Source of the DNA: Cystobacter fuscus | GTDB lineage: Bacteria > Myxococcota > Myxococcia > Myxococcales > Myxococcaceae | Direction: 5' to 3' | Assembly: GCF_002305875.1 (NCBI RefSeq) | Contig: NZ_CP022098.1 | Coordinates: 11,842,001 to 11,906,000, forward strand | Length of the DNA stretch: 64,000 nucleotides | Position numbers and translations under genes: made by a program | Part shown: piece by piece, positions 8,043 through 15,212 of the stretch | Layout of the letters: every line of letters starts with the position of its first letter | How positions within the stretch are numbered: the stretch's first letter is position 1 | Notes under the pieces: model-generated | Database searches by the model: none | What the model saw: only the letters and a program-made list of their open reading frames with translations | What the model was told of the DNA's origin: nothing

Positions 8043-9935
8043 ATGTTTCGAAATCTCGTCCCCGTCCGGAAGTTGATCGCGGGCACGCTGGCGTTTTCCC
8101 TCGGCTGTGGAGTGGGCCCCAGCCCCGGCATGGAGGAGGAGACCGGCTCAGCCACCGAGTCCACCCAGGGGCTGGGTGCAACGGAGCGTGCGCTGGCCTC
8201 CGACCGAGCGTATCAGTGGCTCAAGGCACAGCAGGATCTGACGAACGGGAGCGCCCTGAGCGGTCTCGTCGACAGCTTCGATGACTGGTGGAACACCACC
8301 GAGCGCAAGCAGATCGTCTACACCTACGATCAGGCCGTGGCCGCCATCGCCTTCATGGCCAAGGGCGACCGCGTACGCGCCGAGAAGGTGCTCGACAAGC
8401 TCGTCGCCATCCAGGATCCGGATGGCTCGTGGATCAACTCCTACTGGTGGAATGGCTACGGCGAGGAGCTGCGCAAGCACGTGGGCCCGGTGGCCTGGGT
8501 CACCATGGCCTTCATGACCCACGAGAAGCTCTACGGCTCCACCACCTACCGGACCCCCGCCCGGAAGGCGTTGGAATGGATGCTCACGTTCAAGAAGCCC
8601 AACGGCGCCATCTCCGGCGGACGCACCACCTGGGACATCCAGGGCGTCTGGACGGACGAGGTCTGGAGCTCCACCGAGCACAACGAGGACGTCTACAACC
8701 TCTACCGCTACTACGCGGGCAAGTTCTCCGACCGCACCTCGGCGTACAACGACGCCGCCCAGGGCGTGAAGCAGTTCCTCGACAACGTGATGTGGAACGA
8801 CACCACGAAGCGCTTCTACGGCGGGTGGAAGAACAACACCGGCCTGCTGGACACGAACGTTCCCCTGGACGTCAATCCCTGGGGCATCCTCGCGCTCGGC
8901 TTGTCGGGCACCCGGGACTACAAGGCCTCGCTCGCCTCCGTCGACAACGCCCGGGGCGTTGGCACCGTCGCGGATCCCCGGTACGTGCACACCCTGCCGT
9001 ACGAGAACACCACCATCACCGCCTACGACTTCGACTGGCAGTACGACTGCGCCCGGGCCAATGATCAGAACGGCAACTACAACGGCGACCGGTGCGCGGA
9101 CATCTGGTTCGAGGGCTCGGCCTTCATGTCGGTCGCCCACCACATGAATGGCAACACGACCAAGGCCGACTCCATCATCGACGAGATCATCAAGAAGCAG
9201 GGCACGAGCGGCTCGCTGCTCGGCGGCGTCCCCTACTCCCTCAAGGGCACCAGCAACAACTACTGGCGCATGGCGCAGGAGAACTGCGTGTCGAGCACCG
9301 GCTGGCTCATCCTCGCCATCCACCGCTTCAATCCCTTCACCGGCTCCGTGGTGAATGGCGGCACGAACCCGACGGACACCCAGGCCCCCTCCACGCCGTC
9401 CTCCCTGAAGGTCTCGTCCACGACGAGCAGCAGCGTGACGCTGTCCTGGACGGCGTCCACGGACAACGTCGGCGTCGCGGGCTACGACATCTATCGGGGC
9501 TCGACGCTGGTGGGCTCCAGCTCGGCCACCACCTTCACCGTGAGCGGCCTGTCGGCCAGCACCACGTACTCCTTCTCCATCAAGGCGCGCGACGCCGCCG
9601 GCAACACCTCCGCGGCGAGCAACACCGTCAGCGCCACCACCAGCGCCGCGGGCAACGATGGCGGCCACACGACGGCCGACTACACCGCCAACGTCACCCG
9701 GACCTCCAGCACCCAGGCGAGAATCTCCTTCAAGCCCACCACCTCCGCCCTCTACGTGGACGTGCACTACACGCTCAATGGCGGCGGCCAGCAGAACCTC
9801 CGGATGGCGCTCGCCAACGGAACCTGGACGCAGGACGTGGCGGGCCTGAGCACGGGCAGCCGGCTCGAGTACTGGTTCACCTACGAGAAGTCCGGCCCCC
9901 AGTACGACTCGCCCCACTACACCTATACGCACTGA
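8043..9935 (+). CDS. Secreted lipoprotein glycosidase: (alpha/alpha)6-toroid domain, FN3 and CBM56-like module
   Basis: The protein has about 630 residues. The ATG at 8043 is preceded by AAGGTGAGGG. The upstream GTG at 8031 lies inside that site and is less likely. A signal peptide ends in a lipobox-like SLGC at about residues 18-21. Residues about 50-440 consist of repeated helix hairpins with conserved Trp/Tyr/Asp (SYWWNGYGEE, WTDEVWSSTEHNEDVYNL), typical of alpha/alpha-toroid glycosidases. An FN3 domain follows (DTQAPSTPSSLKVSSTTSSS to about residue 535). The C-terminal ~90 residues resemble CBM56, a beta-1,3-glucan-binding module. It probably degrades a beta-glucan outside the cell. The GH family is not certain. 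Confidence 0.78.
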   Translation: MFRNLVPVRKLIAGTLAFSLGCGVGPSPGMEEETGSATESTQGLGATERALASDRAYQWLKAQQDLTNGSALSGLVDSFDDWWNTTERKQIVYTYDQAVAAIAFMAKGDRVRAEKVLDKLVAIQDPDGSWINSYWWNGYGEELRKHVGPVAWVTMAFMTHEKLYGSTTYRTPARKALEWMLTFKKPNGAISGGRTTWDIQGVWTDEVWSSTEHNEDVYNLYRYYAGKFSDRTSAYNDAAQGVKQFLDNVMWNDTTKRFYGGWKNNTGLLDTNVPLDVNPWGILALGLSGTRDYKASLASVDNARGVGTVADPRYVHTLPYENTTITAYDFDWQYDCARANDQNGNYNGDRCADIWFEGSAFMSVAHHMNGNTTKADSIIDEIIKKQGTSGSLLGGVPYSLKGTSNNYWRMAQENCVSSTGWLILAIHRFNPFTGSVVNGGTNPTDTQAPSTPSSLKVSSTTSSSVTLSWTASTDNVGVAGYDIYRGSTLVGSSSATTFTVSGLSASTTYSFSIKARDAAGNTSAASNTVSATTSAAGNDGGHTTADYTANVTRTSSTQARISFKPTTSALYVDVHYTLNGGGQQNLRMALANGTWTQDVAGLSTGSRLEYWFTYEKSGPQYDSPHYTYTH

Positions 9936-9955
9936 GCCGAGGAGCGCGGTGAGCG

Positions 9956-10264
9956 TCAGTTCCCCGGGTCGCCCCGTGGCGGCCCGAATGACGCCTTCGC
10001 GACGGCGATGAAGCGCTGCAAGGCGGGAGAGGTGTCCGAGCGACGCCAGGCGAGGACAATCTCTCCCACCGGTGCATCACGCGGCAGGCCGACGAGCGTG
10101 ACACCCGGGTGGTTCTCGAGATCGGGCACGTTGGGCAGAGGGGCGATACCGAGGCCCGCGGAGACCAGCCACACCTGCGTGGCGACATTGCGCGTGTATT
10201 GACGCACCACGAGCTCGACATCGGCCTGCCGGCAGCGCTCGTGGAACGCGCTGTACGAGACGGA
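9956..10264 (-). pseudogene. LysR-family regulator fragment, C-terminal effector domain only
   Basis: About 102 codons ending at 9956 encode a typical LTTR effector-domain end, including VWLVSAGLGIAPLPNVPDLE, LVGLPRDAPVGEIVLAWRRS and a final ALQRFIAVAK helix. A complete LTTR needs about 300 codons. The first two thirds, including the winged helix, are absent: the frame runs straight into antisense of the MFS gene, where no LysR similarity remains. The divergent arrangement suggests the lost gene once regulated the transporter. Its 5' end is where the MFS promoter region begins. Confidence 0.72.
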
Positions 10265-10275
10265 TCGCAGACAAA

Positions 10276-10294
10276 GCATATATTGGAAATATGC
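10276..10294 (+). promoter_or_regulatory. Inverted repeat upstream of the MFS gene
   Basis: GCATAT-attggaa-ATATGC is a perfect 6-bp inverted repeat with a 7-bp spacer, the T-N11-A-like geometry of LysR-type sites. It lies 25 bases before the transporter start and just beyond the break of the truncated LysR gene. It may be the orphaned operator of that regulator. Confidence 0.45.
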
Positions 10295-10318
10295 GCGGAG
10301 AACCGCTACCTCTTCCGC

Positions 10319-11575
10319 ATGGACACGACCGCCACCGCCTCCACTGCCGTCGGAACGAGCACCGTTCCGGCCGACATGAGCCGTCGGCTGCTCTGGACGC
10401 TCACCGCGGCGACCGTCTTCGCGGTGGGCAACATCTACTACTCCCAGCCGCTGCTCGGGGAGATCGCCCAGTCCTTCCAGCAGTCGGCGTCGAGCACCGG
10501 CACCATCCCGATGCTCAGTCAGCTCGGCTACGTGGCCGGCCTGCTCTTCCTCACCCCGCTCGGCGACGTGCTCGAGAAGCGCGGGCTGCTGGTGGTGCTG
10601 CTCGTTTCCGCCGGACTCGCGCTGCTCGCCGCGGGCCTCGCCCCCACGTTCCCGCTCTTTCTCGCGGCGTGCCTCGGAATCGGCCTCACCGCGGTGCTGG
10701 TGCAGATCCTGATCCCCTTCGTGGCGGTGTTGAGCCCTCCCGCGGAACGCGGCCGCAACCTCGGCACGGTCCTGAGCGCGGCGCTGATCGGCGTGCTCGT
10801 GTCGCGCACCCTCTCGGGCTTCGTGGGCGCGCACCTGGGTTGGCGCGGCGTGTTCTTCGTGGCCTCCGGTACCATGTTCGCACTCGCGGTGCTGCTGCGG
10901 CTCGGGCTGCCACGCTACGAGTCGCCCACGCGCCTGTCGTATCCGCGACTGCTCCACTCGGTGTGGGGTCTCTTTCGCGACCTGCCCGAGCTGCGCGCGA
11001 TCGCCCTGACCGGCGCGCTGATGTACGCCGCGCTCTCGGCGTTCTGGGCCTCGCTCGCCTTCTACCTGGAAAGCGATACCTTCCGGATGGGCCCGGAGAC
11101 AGCGGGCATGTTCGGCCTGATCGGCGCGGCCGGGGCGCTCGCCGCCAACCTGACCGGCCGCAACGTGGAGCGCATCGGTGCCCGGCGGCTCGTGCGGGGA
11201 AGCATCCTGCTGATGCTGCTCGCCTGGATGGTGTTCGCGGGCCTGGGCGCCACGTGGACGGGGCTCATCGCCGGCGTGCTCCTGCTGGATCTCGGCGCGC
11301 AGACGGCGACGGTCTCGAATCAGACCGACCTCTACCGCATCCACCCGGCAGCACAGACACGGCTCAATACCATCTACAAAGTCTTCTATTACGTCGGCGG
11401 AGCGTGCGGCTCCTGGCTCAGCACGGCCGCATGGGAGCATTTCGCGTGGCGTGGCGTCTGCGCGGTGGGTGCGATGTTCCTGCTGCTCGCCTTCGCGTGG
11501 GAGCGCCTGCGGCCCGCGGCGCGCGCGACGACGGTCCCCGGAGGACTCGCGCACGCGAGCGGAGGACGGCCCTAG
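10319..11575 (+). CDS. MFS transporter (drug/metabolite efflux type)
   Basis: The protein has 418 residues with twelve predicted membrane helices, beginning LLWTLTAATVFAVGNIYYSQ. It carries the MFS signature loop between helices 2 and 3 (TPLGDVLEKRG) and the PAERGRNLG loop in the middle of the N-terminal half. The NIYYSQPLLG segment is characteristic of YnfM/EmrD-like inner-membrane exporters. The start at 10319 is used because upstream codons in the same frame are antisense to the LysR fragment. The regulator that should sit divergent to it is broken, so expression may be constitutive. Confidence 0.87.
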   Translation: MDTTATASTAVGTSTVPADMSRRLLWTLTAATVFAVGNIYYSQPLLGEIAQSFQQSASSTGTIPMLSQLGYVAGLLFLTPLGDVLEKRGLLVVLLVSAGLALLAAGLAPTFPLFLAACLGIGLTAVLVQILIPFVAVLSPPAERGRNLGTVLSAALIGVLVSRTLSGFVGAHLGWRGVFFVASGTMFALAVLLRLGLPRYESPTRLSYPRLLHSVWGLFRDLPELRAIALTGALMYAALSAFWASLAFYLESDTFRMGPETAGMFGLIGAAGALAANLTGRNVERIGARRLVRGSILLMLLAWMVFAGLGATWTGLIAGVLLLDLGAQTATVSNQTDLYRIHPAAQTRLNTIYKVFYYVGGACGSWLSTAAWEHFAWRGVCAVGAMFLLLAFAWERLRPAARATTVPGGLAHASGGRP

Positions 11576-11751
11576 CGCGGAGCCGGTTTCTTTGGGCGCC
11601 AACCTGGGGGCATTCCGCCCCGCGACAGGGCATCTCGCCCCCATCCGCTCCCGCCGCCCCGTGCTCCTCCGAGGGAAGCGCGTTGGCATGGCCCATGCTC
11701 TGTCTCCAGGCATCACCCCGGCAACCTCGCCGGGATGGAGGAGCAGCAGCC

Positions 11752-11961
11752 ATGAAGAACGCGATCTCGAAGCTGATGGTGGTGGGAACGTTGATGATGG
11801 GCAGCGCCGTGATGGCCGCGGATGCTCCCGCCGCGCAGCCGGCCAAGCACGCCGCGCACGCCAAGAAGGCCCCCAAGAGCGAGAACAAGCCAGCGGAGGG
11901 CACCGAGACGGGCACCACCCCCCCGCCCGCTCAGCACTCCGCCAAGAGCACCAAGCACTAG
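11752..11961 (+). CDS. Small secreted His/Lys/Ala-rich protein
   Basis: This 69-residue protein has a clear signal peptide, MKNAISKLMVVGTLMMGSAVMA, probably cleaved at VMA-AD. A low-complexity mature part is rich in Ala, Lys, His and Pro (KHAAHAKKAPKSENKP). GGAGGAGCAGCAGCC precedes the ATG. Composition suggests a disordered periplasmic or secreted polycation, possibly metal- or polyanion-binding through its histidines. Similar small proteins are common in myxobacteria, and no function is known to me. Confidence 0.65.
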   Translation: MKNAISKLMVVGTLMMGSAVMAADAPAAQPAKHAAHAKKAPKSENKPAEGTETGTTPPPAQHSAKSTKH

Positions 11962-12081
11962 AACGAGTCCGCGCCGCGCCGAGCCGCGGGAGCCCGACTC
12001 CCGCGTGTTCTCCAATACCGACCATCCCGATGTGTTTCCGGATGGCGCCCTGACACGGCTCGAAGGCATCCTTCCTGGACG

Positions 12082-12510
12082 ATGAACGACCAGGAGCTAC
12101 TGGAGAAGACGCTGTACGTGGCCAGGGAAGCGGGAATGCTCCTGCTTCGCAAGCAGGGCACCGTGCTCCCATTCGGGCTGACCCTCGACCCGGCGGGCGA
12201 CAATCCAAGAACCTATTTTCCCCGGGACCAACTGCCACGCGCCTCCTGGGACGAGCTGCTCGATGCCACCCTCGCGCATCTCGAGCGCCGCATCGGCTCG
12301 GGCGACATCGGGGCGATCGCGCTCGTCACCACGCTCGAATCCGGAAGCCAGTCCGGCATGGGCGTCCAGGTCGAGACCCACTCCGCCTCGCTGTTCCTCG
12401 TGTACCCCTACAAGGGAACCGGGCAGAGCCGAAGCCTCGGCGAACCCCAGACAGCGGAGGGGTTGCTCGTCGGACCGCTCCTGGCGGGAGAAGTGTCAGA
12501 CAACTCGTAG
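12082..12510 (+). CDS. Hypothetical protein whose 3' end is formed by a dispersed repeat
   Basis: This 142-residue soluble protein has a plausible alpha/beta composition (helical start NDQELLEKTLYVAREAGMLL, later strands GAIALVTTLES and ASLFLVYPY). I do not recognise the family. Its last codons (EVSDNS-stop) are read from the repeat copy at 12491-12527, so the native C-terminus may have been replaced when the repeat arrived. No clear Shine-Dalgarno precedes the ATG. The RiPP precursor lies 260 bases downstream. Confidence 0.55.
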   Translation: MNDQELLEKTLYVAREAGMLLLRKQGTVLPFGLTLDPAGDNPRTYFPRDQLPRASWDELLDATLAHLERRIGSGDIGAIALVTTLESGSQSGMGVQVETHSASLFLVYPYKGTGQSRSLGEPQTAEGLLVGPLLAGEVSDNS

Positions 12511-12527
12511 GGGACAACTCGTAGGGG
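12491..12527 (+). repeat. Dispersed cassette-flanking repeat, copy 1
   Basis: The core reads AAGTGTCAGACAACTCGTAG, followed by a second exact copy of the 14-mer ACAACTCGTAGGGG (units 12500-12513 and 12514-12527). It is in the same orientation as copies at 13073, 51627 and 53780. With the 13073 copy it brackets the RGG-repeat precursor gene. It supplies the stop codon of the gene ending at 12510. Confidence 0.7.
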
Positions 12528-12574
12528 AATCTCTCCGGGTATGCGTGTGTCCGGGCCGCCATCAGGACGTCGGC

Positions 12575-12665
12575 TCCTTCCCCTCTTGTTCTTGCCCTGC
12601 TTCACCCCTTCCCCCTGCGCGCTTCACCCCTTTCCCCTCCTCGTTCCCATCCCGGCTTTCCCCTC
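12575..12665 (+). other. Polypyrimidine tract upstream of the RiPP precursor
   Basis: About 90 bases are almost purely C/T on the + strand, with the near-duplicate units GCTTCACCCCTTCCCCC and GCTTCACCCCTTTCCCCT at about 12599 and 12621. Such tracts can form triplex or single-stranded structure and are frequent slippage sites. The tract ends about 100 bases before the precursor start. A weak -35-like TTGACC lies at 12683 inside a CCAGT/ACTGG inverted repeat, but no good -10 follows. Confidence 0.5.
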
Positions 12666-12769
12666 GAACAAGCCCTTACCAGTTGACCCCTCACTGGATT
12701 GTCTTGTTCGCGGTTTCTAGATCTGAAGTGCAGCCAATTTCGGCGGCGTCCTCTGAAAGGAGCAGGATC

Positions 12770-12988
12770 ATGAACGAGAACGAGATGGACCCGAAGAAGC
12801 TCGACCCGAACACGGAGACAATCCAAAGCCTCTCGGATGAGGCCCTGGAACAGGTCGCCGGTGGCTCGTGGGGGGGTGGACGAGGTGGCCGAGGTGGCCG
12901 GGGTGGACGAGGTGGCCGGGGTGGACGAGGTGGCCGGGGTGGACGAGGTGGCCGGGGTGGCCGCGGAGGGTATTTCTACGACGACTAG
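12770..12988 (+). CDS. RiPP precursor with double-Gly leader and ten Arg-Gly-Gly repeats
   Basis: This is a 72-residue peptide. The leader is acidic, and residues 20-32 (SLSDEALEQVAGG) form the LSDEALxxVxGG double-glycine signature of secreted RiPP and bacteriocin precursors. The predicted core (33-72) is SWGGG, then RGG ten times, then YFYDD. GAAAGGAGCAGGATC precedes the ATG. A radical SAM/SPASM protein is encoded convergently 154 bases away, and a second precursor (14887-15075) has a closely similar leader end, so this peptide is probably a maturase substrate. Gly-rich-repeat RiPPs made by SPASM enzymes are known (GrrA/GrrM systems), but this RGG array with an aromatic-acidic tail is not one I can match. 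No dedicated peptidase or exporter is adjacent. Confidence 0.82.
   Translation: MNENEMDPKKLDPNTETIQSLSDEALEQVAGGSWGGGRGGRGGRGGRGGRGGRGGRGGRGGRGGRGGYFYDD
12881..12970 (+). repeat. In-frame 9-bp/18-bp tandem repeat encoding (RGG)10
   Basis: Ten 9-bp units encode Arg-Gly-Gly. Units 3-8 are three exact copies of the 18-mer CGGGGTGGACGAGGTGGC. The first two and last two units differ in synonymous positions. Exact higher-order copies point to recent expansion by slippage, so core length is likely to vary between strains. Confidence 0.9.
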
Positions 12989-13072
12989 CGGCTGGGCCGA
13001 TCGACTGCCGGGACAGTGACCGCCTGCGTGTAGAGGCGCAGCGCGGCTCACACGGCCGGCGGCGCGGTGTCC

Positions 13073-13103
13073 GGGGGAAGGTGTGTCAGGCAATTCGTAG
13101 AGG
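13073..13103 (+). repeat. Dispersed cassette-flanking repeat, copy 2
   Basis: It reads GGGGGAAGGTGTGTCAGG then CAATTCGTAGAGG, the same order of blocks as copies 1, 3 and 4 but more diverged (an extra GT and a T for C). It lies 85 bases after the precursor stop and 39 bases before the 3' end of the radical SAM gene. Together with copy 1 it encloses about 0.6 kb containing only the precursor. Confidence 0.6.
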
Positions 13104-13142
13104 ACGCCGGGAGCGCGGGCGTGTGACCCACCGAGGTGCCGC

Positions 13143-14786
13143 TCAGGTCTCGCACAGGCGAGAGACGTCGAGCCCCGGCCCGGAGCCACTCACGTGCTCC
13201 TGGTAGGCCTGGGCCACCTTCGCCCGGAAGCGCTGGGCATAGCCATCACAGAAGTTCTTGTAGAGCGTGCCGGTGGCGCCCTCGGCCATCACCGCGCAGC
13301 CTCCGCCACAGGAGGTGGCGTAGCGGCACTTGCGGCACACGGGGTTGGACACCACGTTGCGCCCCCGCCAGGCATGCAGGTGCAGGCGGCTCATGAGCAC
13401 CTCTCCCGCTGGGGTAACATGGCCGATGCGCTGGCGGGTGTCCCCGGTGCGCTCCCAACAGGCATAGATGTCCCCGAAGGCATCGAAGACATACATGGTC
13501 GTGTGGGCCCCACAGAACGCCGTGCTGAAGCCCGTGCTCTGGGCCTTTTGATCGAAGATCTGCCGCGCCTTGAACTGGAGCGAGTCGTCCATGAGGCCAA
13601 TCGCGCTCACGGCCGGGTGACGCTGGCGCAACTCCTCCATGGCCTGGGTGAGCTGCCAGCTCGTGAAGGTACTCTTGGCGTCCACGCTGGCATTGCCCTC
13701 GTGGATGGGCGCGACATAGGGCGAGAAGCGCGCCTCGCGGCTCCAGCCGTGGGCCTCGAACACCTCGGCGAGCGCGGGCAGTTGTTCGATGTTGCCGCGG
13801 TCGATGTTCATCCGCACGCTCACCGCCACGCCCCGCTCGAGCGCCAGGGTGATGTTGCGCGCGATGCGCGCGAACGAGCCGGAGCCATCCGGGTAGATGC
13901 GCCGGCGGTCGTGCTCCTCTGGAATCCCATCCAGCGTCACCTGGATGGAGGCGATTCCCTCCGCTCCCAGCAGGTCCGCGTAGGCATCCAGCTCCGTGGC
14001 GTTGGTGATGGCATTGAGGCGCACCCGGCCCCGGGCACGCATGCGCTCCATGAAGTATTGGATGATGGGCCGGCTCCGGGCCAGCAACGGCTCGCCACCG
14101 AAGAAGGTGAGGGTGCGCGTCAGGTCCGCGTCCGCCTTGAGCCCGTGGGCCGCCTCGATGGTGCTCATGCCCGCCAGGATGCGGTCCACCATGGAACGGT
14201 CCATGACCCGCAGCAGGTGCGAGTTGCGCGCGTCCGTGCGCATGTGATCCTGGAAGCAATAGGGACAGCGCAGGTTGCACTCGTACGTCGGCATCACGAC
14301 GTAGTTGGGCGCGTTGCGCAGGGTGGCCAGATGATGCTTGGCGCTCAGCCGGGCGAAGAGCGACTCCTCCTCCTCGGGCGTGAGCGTGACGAGGTAGCCG
14401 CGCTTCTTGAGCGCCTCGATCGTCTCGTCCGAGGGCCGGCTCACCTCTCCCTCGATGACGGGCTCGGGCGTCCAGGTGCCGTAGAGCGGATTGGGCGCCT
14501 GGCGGGCCTCGAGCGAGCGCAGGTAGGTGGCCACCCGCTTGGAGGCCAGATCATAGGCCCCGGTATAGGCCTGGACGAGCAGCATCTCGTCGGCGTTGCC
14601 AGGCAGGTCCACGTAGATGGTGTAGCTGCTGGTGCGCAGCGTCCCGCGGCCCTCGAGTTCCCGGGCCGTGAGCCGCAGGGGCGCGAGCCCCGCGGGCAGG
14701 AAGGGAGCGGAGGGCACCTCGAAGGGCTCGAGCTTCACCATGTCCTCGAGTCCTCGCGCTCCAGTTCTTGGCTGATCAGTCGACAT
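13143..14786 (-). CDS. Radical SAM/SPASM peptide maturase
   Basis: The protein has 547 residues. The radical SAM cluster motif is C170-x3-C174-x2-C177 (YECNLRCPYC), with the SAM-binding GGEP at 230-233. The SPASM domain shows C425, C443, then C484-x2-C487-x5-C493-x3-C497 and C513, the canonical ligands for two auxiliary 4Fe-4S clusters. The ~165 residues before the barrel have the look of a fused precursor-recognition region. The family uses a 5'-deoxyadenosyl radical to install thioether or C-C crosslinks in RiPPs. Start: GGAGG eight bases before the ATG. It is co-directional with and downstream of the precursor at 14887-15075, with an attenuator-like terminator in between. Confidence 0.92.
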   Translation of the reverse strand: MSTDQPRTGARGLEDMVKLEPFEVPSAPFLPAGLAPLRLTARELEGRGTLRTSSYTIYVDLPGNADEMLLVQAYTGAYDLASKRVATYLRSLEARQAPNPLYGTWTPEPVIEGEVSRPSDETIEALKKRGYLVTLTPEEEESLFARLSAKHHLATLRNAPNYVVMPTYECNLRCPYCFQDHMRTDARNSHLLRVMDRSMVDRILAGMSTIEAAHGLKADADLTRTLTFFGGEPLLARSRPIIQYFMERMRARGRVRLNAITNATELDAYADLLGAEGIASIQVTLDGIPEEHDRRRIYPDGSGSFARIARNITLALERGVAVSVRMNIDRGNIEQLPALAEVFEAHGWSREARFSPYVAPIHEGNASVDAKSTFTSWQLTQAMEELRQRHPAVSAIGLMDDSLQFKARQIFDQKAQSTGFSTAFCGAHTTMYVFDAFGDIYACWERTGDTRQRIGHVTPAGEVLMSRLHLHAWRGRNVVSNPVCRKCRYATSCGGGCAVMAEGATGTLYKNFCDGYAQRFRAKVAQAYQEHVSGSGPGLDVSRLCET

Positions 14787-14815
14787 GGGGGGTTCCTCCG
14801 CGCGCACGCGGTATG

Positions 14816-14859
14816 AAGAAAAAGGCGCCGAGGGGAGCACCCGCCCACGCCTCGGCGCC
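14816..14859 (-). terminator. Intrinsic terminator/attenuator between precursor 2 and the maturase
   Basis: On the minus strand, CCTCGGCGCC pairs with GGCGCCGAGG, a 10-bp perfect stem (arms 14850-14859 and 14824-14833, 16-nt loop), followed at once by TTTTTCTTC. It lies 27 bases after the precursor stop and 37 bases before the maturase start. In RiPP operons such leaky terminators keep precursor mRNA in excess over the enzyme mRNA. Confidence 0.8.
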
Positions 14860-14886
14860 TGGGATGCCGCACCTGCCTCGGGTCCG

Positions 14887-15075
14887 TCAGGCCAGGTAGT
14901 TGCAGCGGCAGTTGGGCTCACACGCGTTGTCGGTGGCACAGGTGCCGGGGAGGCTGGGGGTGTTGGGGGAAATGACCGCCCCACCCACCACCGTCTCCAA
15001 CGTCTCGTCGCTCAGCTCCGGCAGCGACGAGATGTCCCTCACCACCGCATTGAAGCTCACCAGTTCCTTCTTCAT
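14887..15075 (-). CDS. RiPP precursor with double-Gly leader and Cys-rich core
   Basis: This is a 62-residue peptide. An AGGAGG site lies eight bases before the ATG. The leader ends PELSDETLETVVGG (residues about 19-32), homologous to the end of the RGG precursor's leader. The predicted core AVISPNTPSLPGT continues with CATDNACEPNCRCNYLA, which contains four Cys in C-x5-C-x3-C-x-C spacing. Cys-rich cores beside SPASM enzymes usually become thioether-crosslinked (sactipeptide or ranthipeptide) products. It is the first gene of the unit and the maturase follows. The bond type is an inference. Confidence 0.85.
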   Translation of the reverse strand: MKKELVSFNAVVRDISSLPELSDETLETVVGGAVISPNTPSLPGTCATDNACEPNCRCNYLA

Positions 15076-15212
15076 GTCGACATCCTCCTGCGTGGACGTG
15101 TGACCTGCCCCACCCTCGCGGCCACGCGTCCGGGGCAGGACAGGAGGCAGCTTAGCTGGAAGACCGGGTGTCCGTTCAACTGGCCCTTCGGTGAGCGCTT
15201 CAGGGCCGCGCG

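Noticed and set aside
12082-12527. Repeat copy 1 as a normal gene end
   Set aside because: The terminal codons coincide with a motif found at three other loci, so the ending is better explained by the repeat than by the gene's own evolution.
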